Assembly (NCBI GenBank): GCA_036493915.1
Contig: DASXPA010000032.1
Location: 1-15,885, forward strand
DNA: 15,885 nt
Reading direction: 5' to 3'
From: Palsa-1392 sp036493915
GTDB taxonomy: Bacteria > Verrucomicrobiota > Verrucomicrobiia > Chthoniobacterales > UBA10450
Shown here: positions 15,735 to 15,885 of the stretch, one piece after another
Numbering within the stretch: position 1 is the first letter of the stretch
Layout of the letters: each line of letters starts with the position of its first letter
Translations under genes and position numbers: made by a program
The notes under the pieces: generated by a model
Told to the model about the DNA's origin: nothing
The model's database searches: none
Seen by the model: the letters and a program-made list of their open reading frames with translations, nothing else

Positions 15735-15885
15735 TCCGGTAGTGCAACTGACCCGACCGCTTTGACAGCGCCGAGCTCCTGGCTTGCGATTTGGTCTGTT
15801 GCGAAGTTCTGCGTGGCATCATCGATCCGCGAGCGCGCGCAGATTTGGCAACGTTCTTGGGGCACATCACGCATGCGCCGATGAA
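15682..15885 (+). pseudogene. VapC-type PIN-domain toxin, degraded, cut by window edge
   Basis: Immediately overlapping the antitoxin, a frame from GTG 15682 reads VVLVGSSVYFRLLRSGSDPV. This matches the first PIN strand, except that the essential first Asp (normally VVLVDSSVW) is Gly. The frame stops at the TGA at 15763-15765. Skipping one T of the TTT at 15761-15763 restores a sensible continuation, DSAELLACDLVCCEVLRGI, with the second conserved acidic residue (the Glu of CEVLRG), and then DPRARADLATF up to the window end. Loss of the metal-binding Asp plus a frameshift make an active RNase unlikely. Confidence 0.72.

Noticed and set aside
15077..15874. 265-aa minus-strand frame at the right end
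   Set aside because: Covers the lipoprotein remnant and VapBC in antisense; Arg/Ser-rich with no motif.

Overview
The window looks like a GC-rich bacterial chromosome segment. The mixture of core genes (class II fumarase, CdsA, tRNA-Val), a rich set of secreted sulfatases, weak or absent Shine-Dalgarno sites and the style of the proteins suggests a soil or aquatic Verrucomicrobiota bacterium (Chthoniobacterales-like). This is inferred from family resemblance only and not proven by any marker here.

Left third (1-6709, all minus strand): a tightly packed run of four secreted sulfatase genes. In transcription order these are a 533-aa enzyme, a 790-aa and an 802-aa paralogous pair, and a fourth of another subfamily that is cut by the window edge. 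Gaps are 15-37 bp or overlaps, so this is probably one operon for desulfating a sulfated glycan or aryl sulfate outside the cytoplasm.

Middle (6710-9748, minus strand): a decayed two-component signalling region. It holds a broken FixJ-like response regulator whose frame runs straight into the orphan C-terminal tail of a lost sulfatase. A MASE1-PAS-HisKA-HATPase sensor kinase follows, broken by about five frameshifts, and then a second response-regulator remnant. Beyond these lie a tRNA-Val(GAC) gene and an intact regulator that joins an excisionase-type helix-turn-helix to a receiver domain.

Right (10897-15885): a plus-strand trio of a phospholipid-methyltransferase-like protein, fumC and a small VOC protein; a convergent cdsA; then a frameshifted lipoprotein gene and a VapBC-type toxin-antitoxin locus whose toxin is visibly broken.

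Two things stand out beyond the genes. One is a 7-base word, CCTAACG/CGTTAGG, which occurs ten times, nine of them between 7.36 and 14.55 kb, in coding, pseudogene and intergenic DNA on both strands, and is nearly absent from the sulfatase block. The other is the regulator/sulfatase junction at about 6820, which looks like a deletion scar. I found no CRISPR array, insertion sequence or complete novel defence system.
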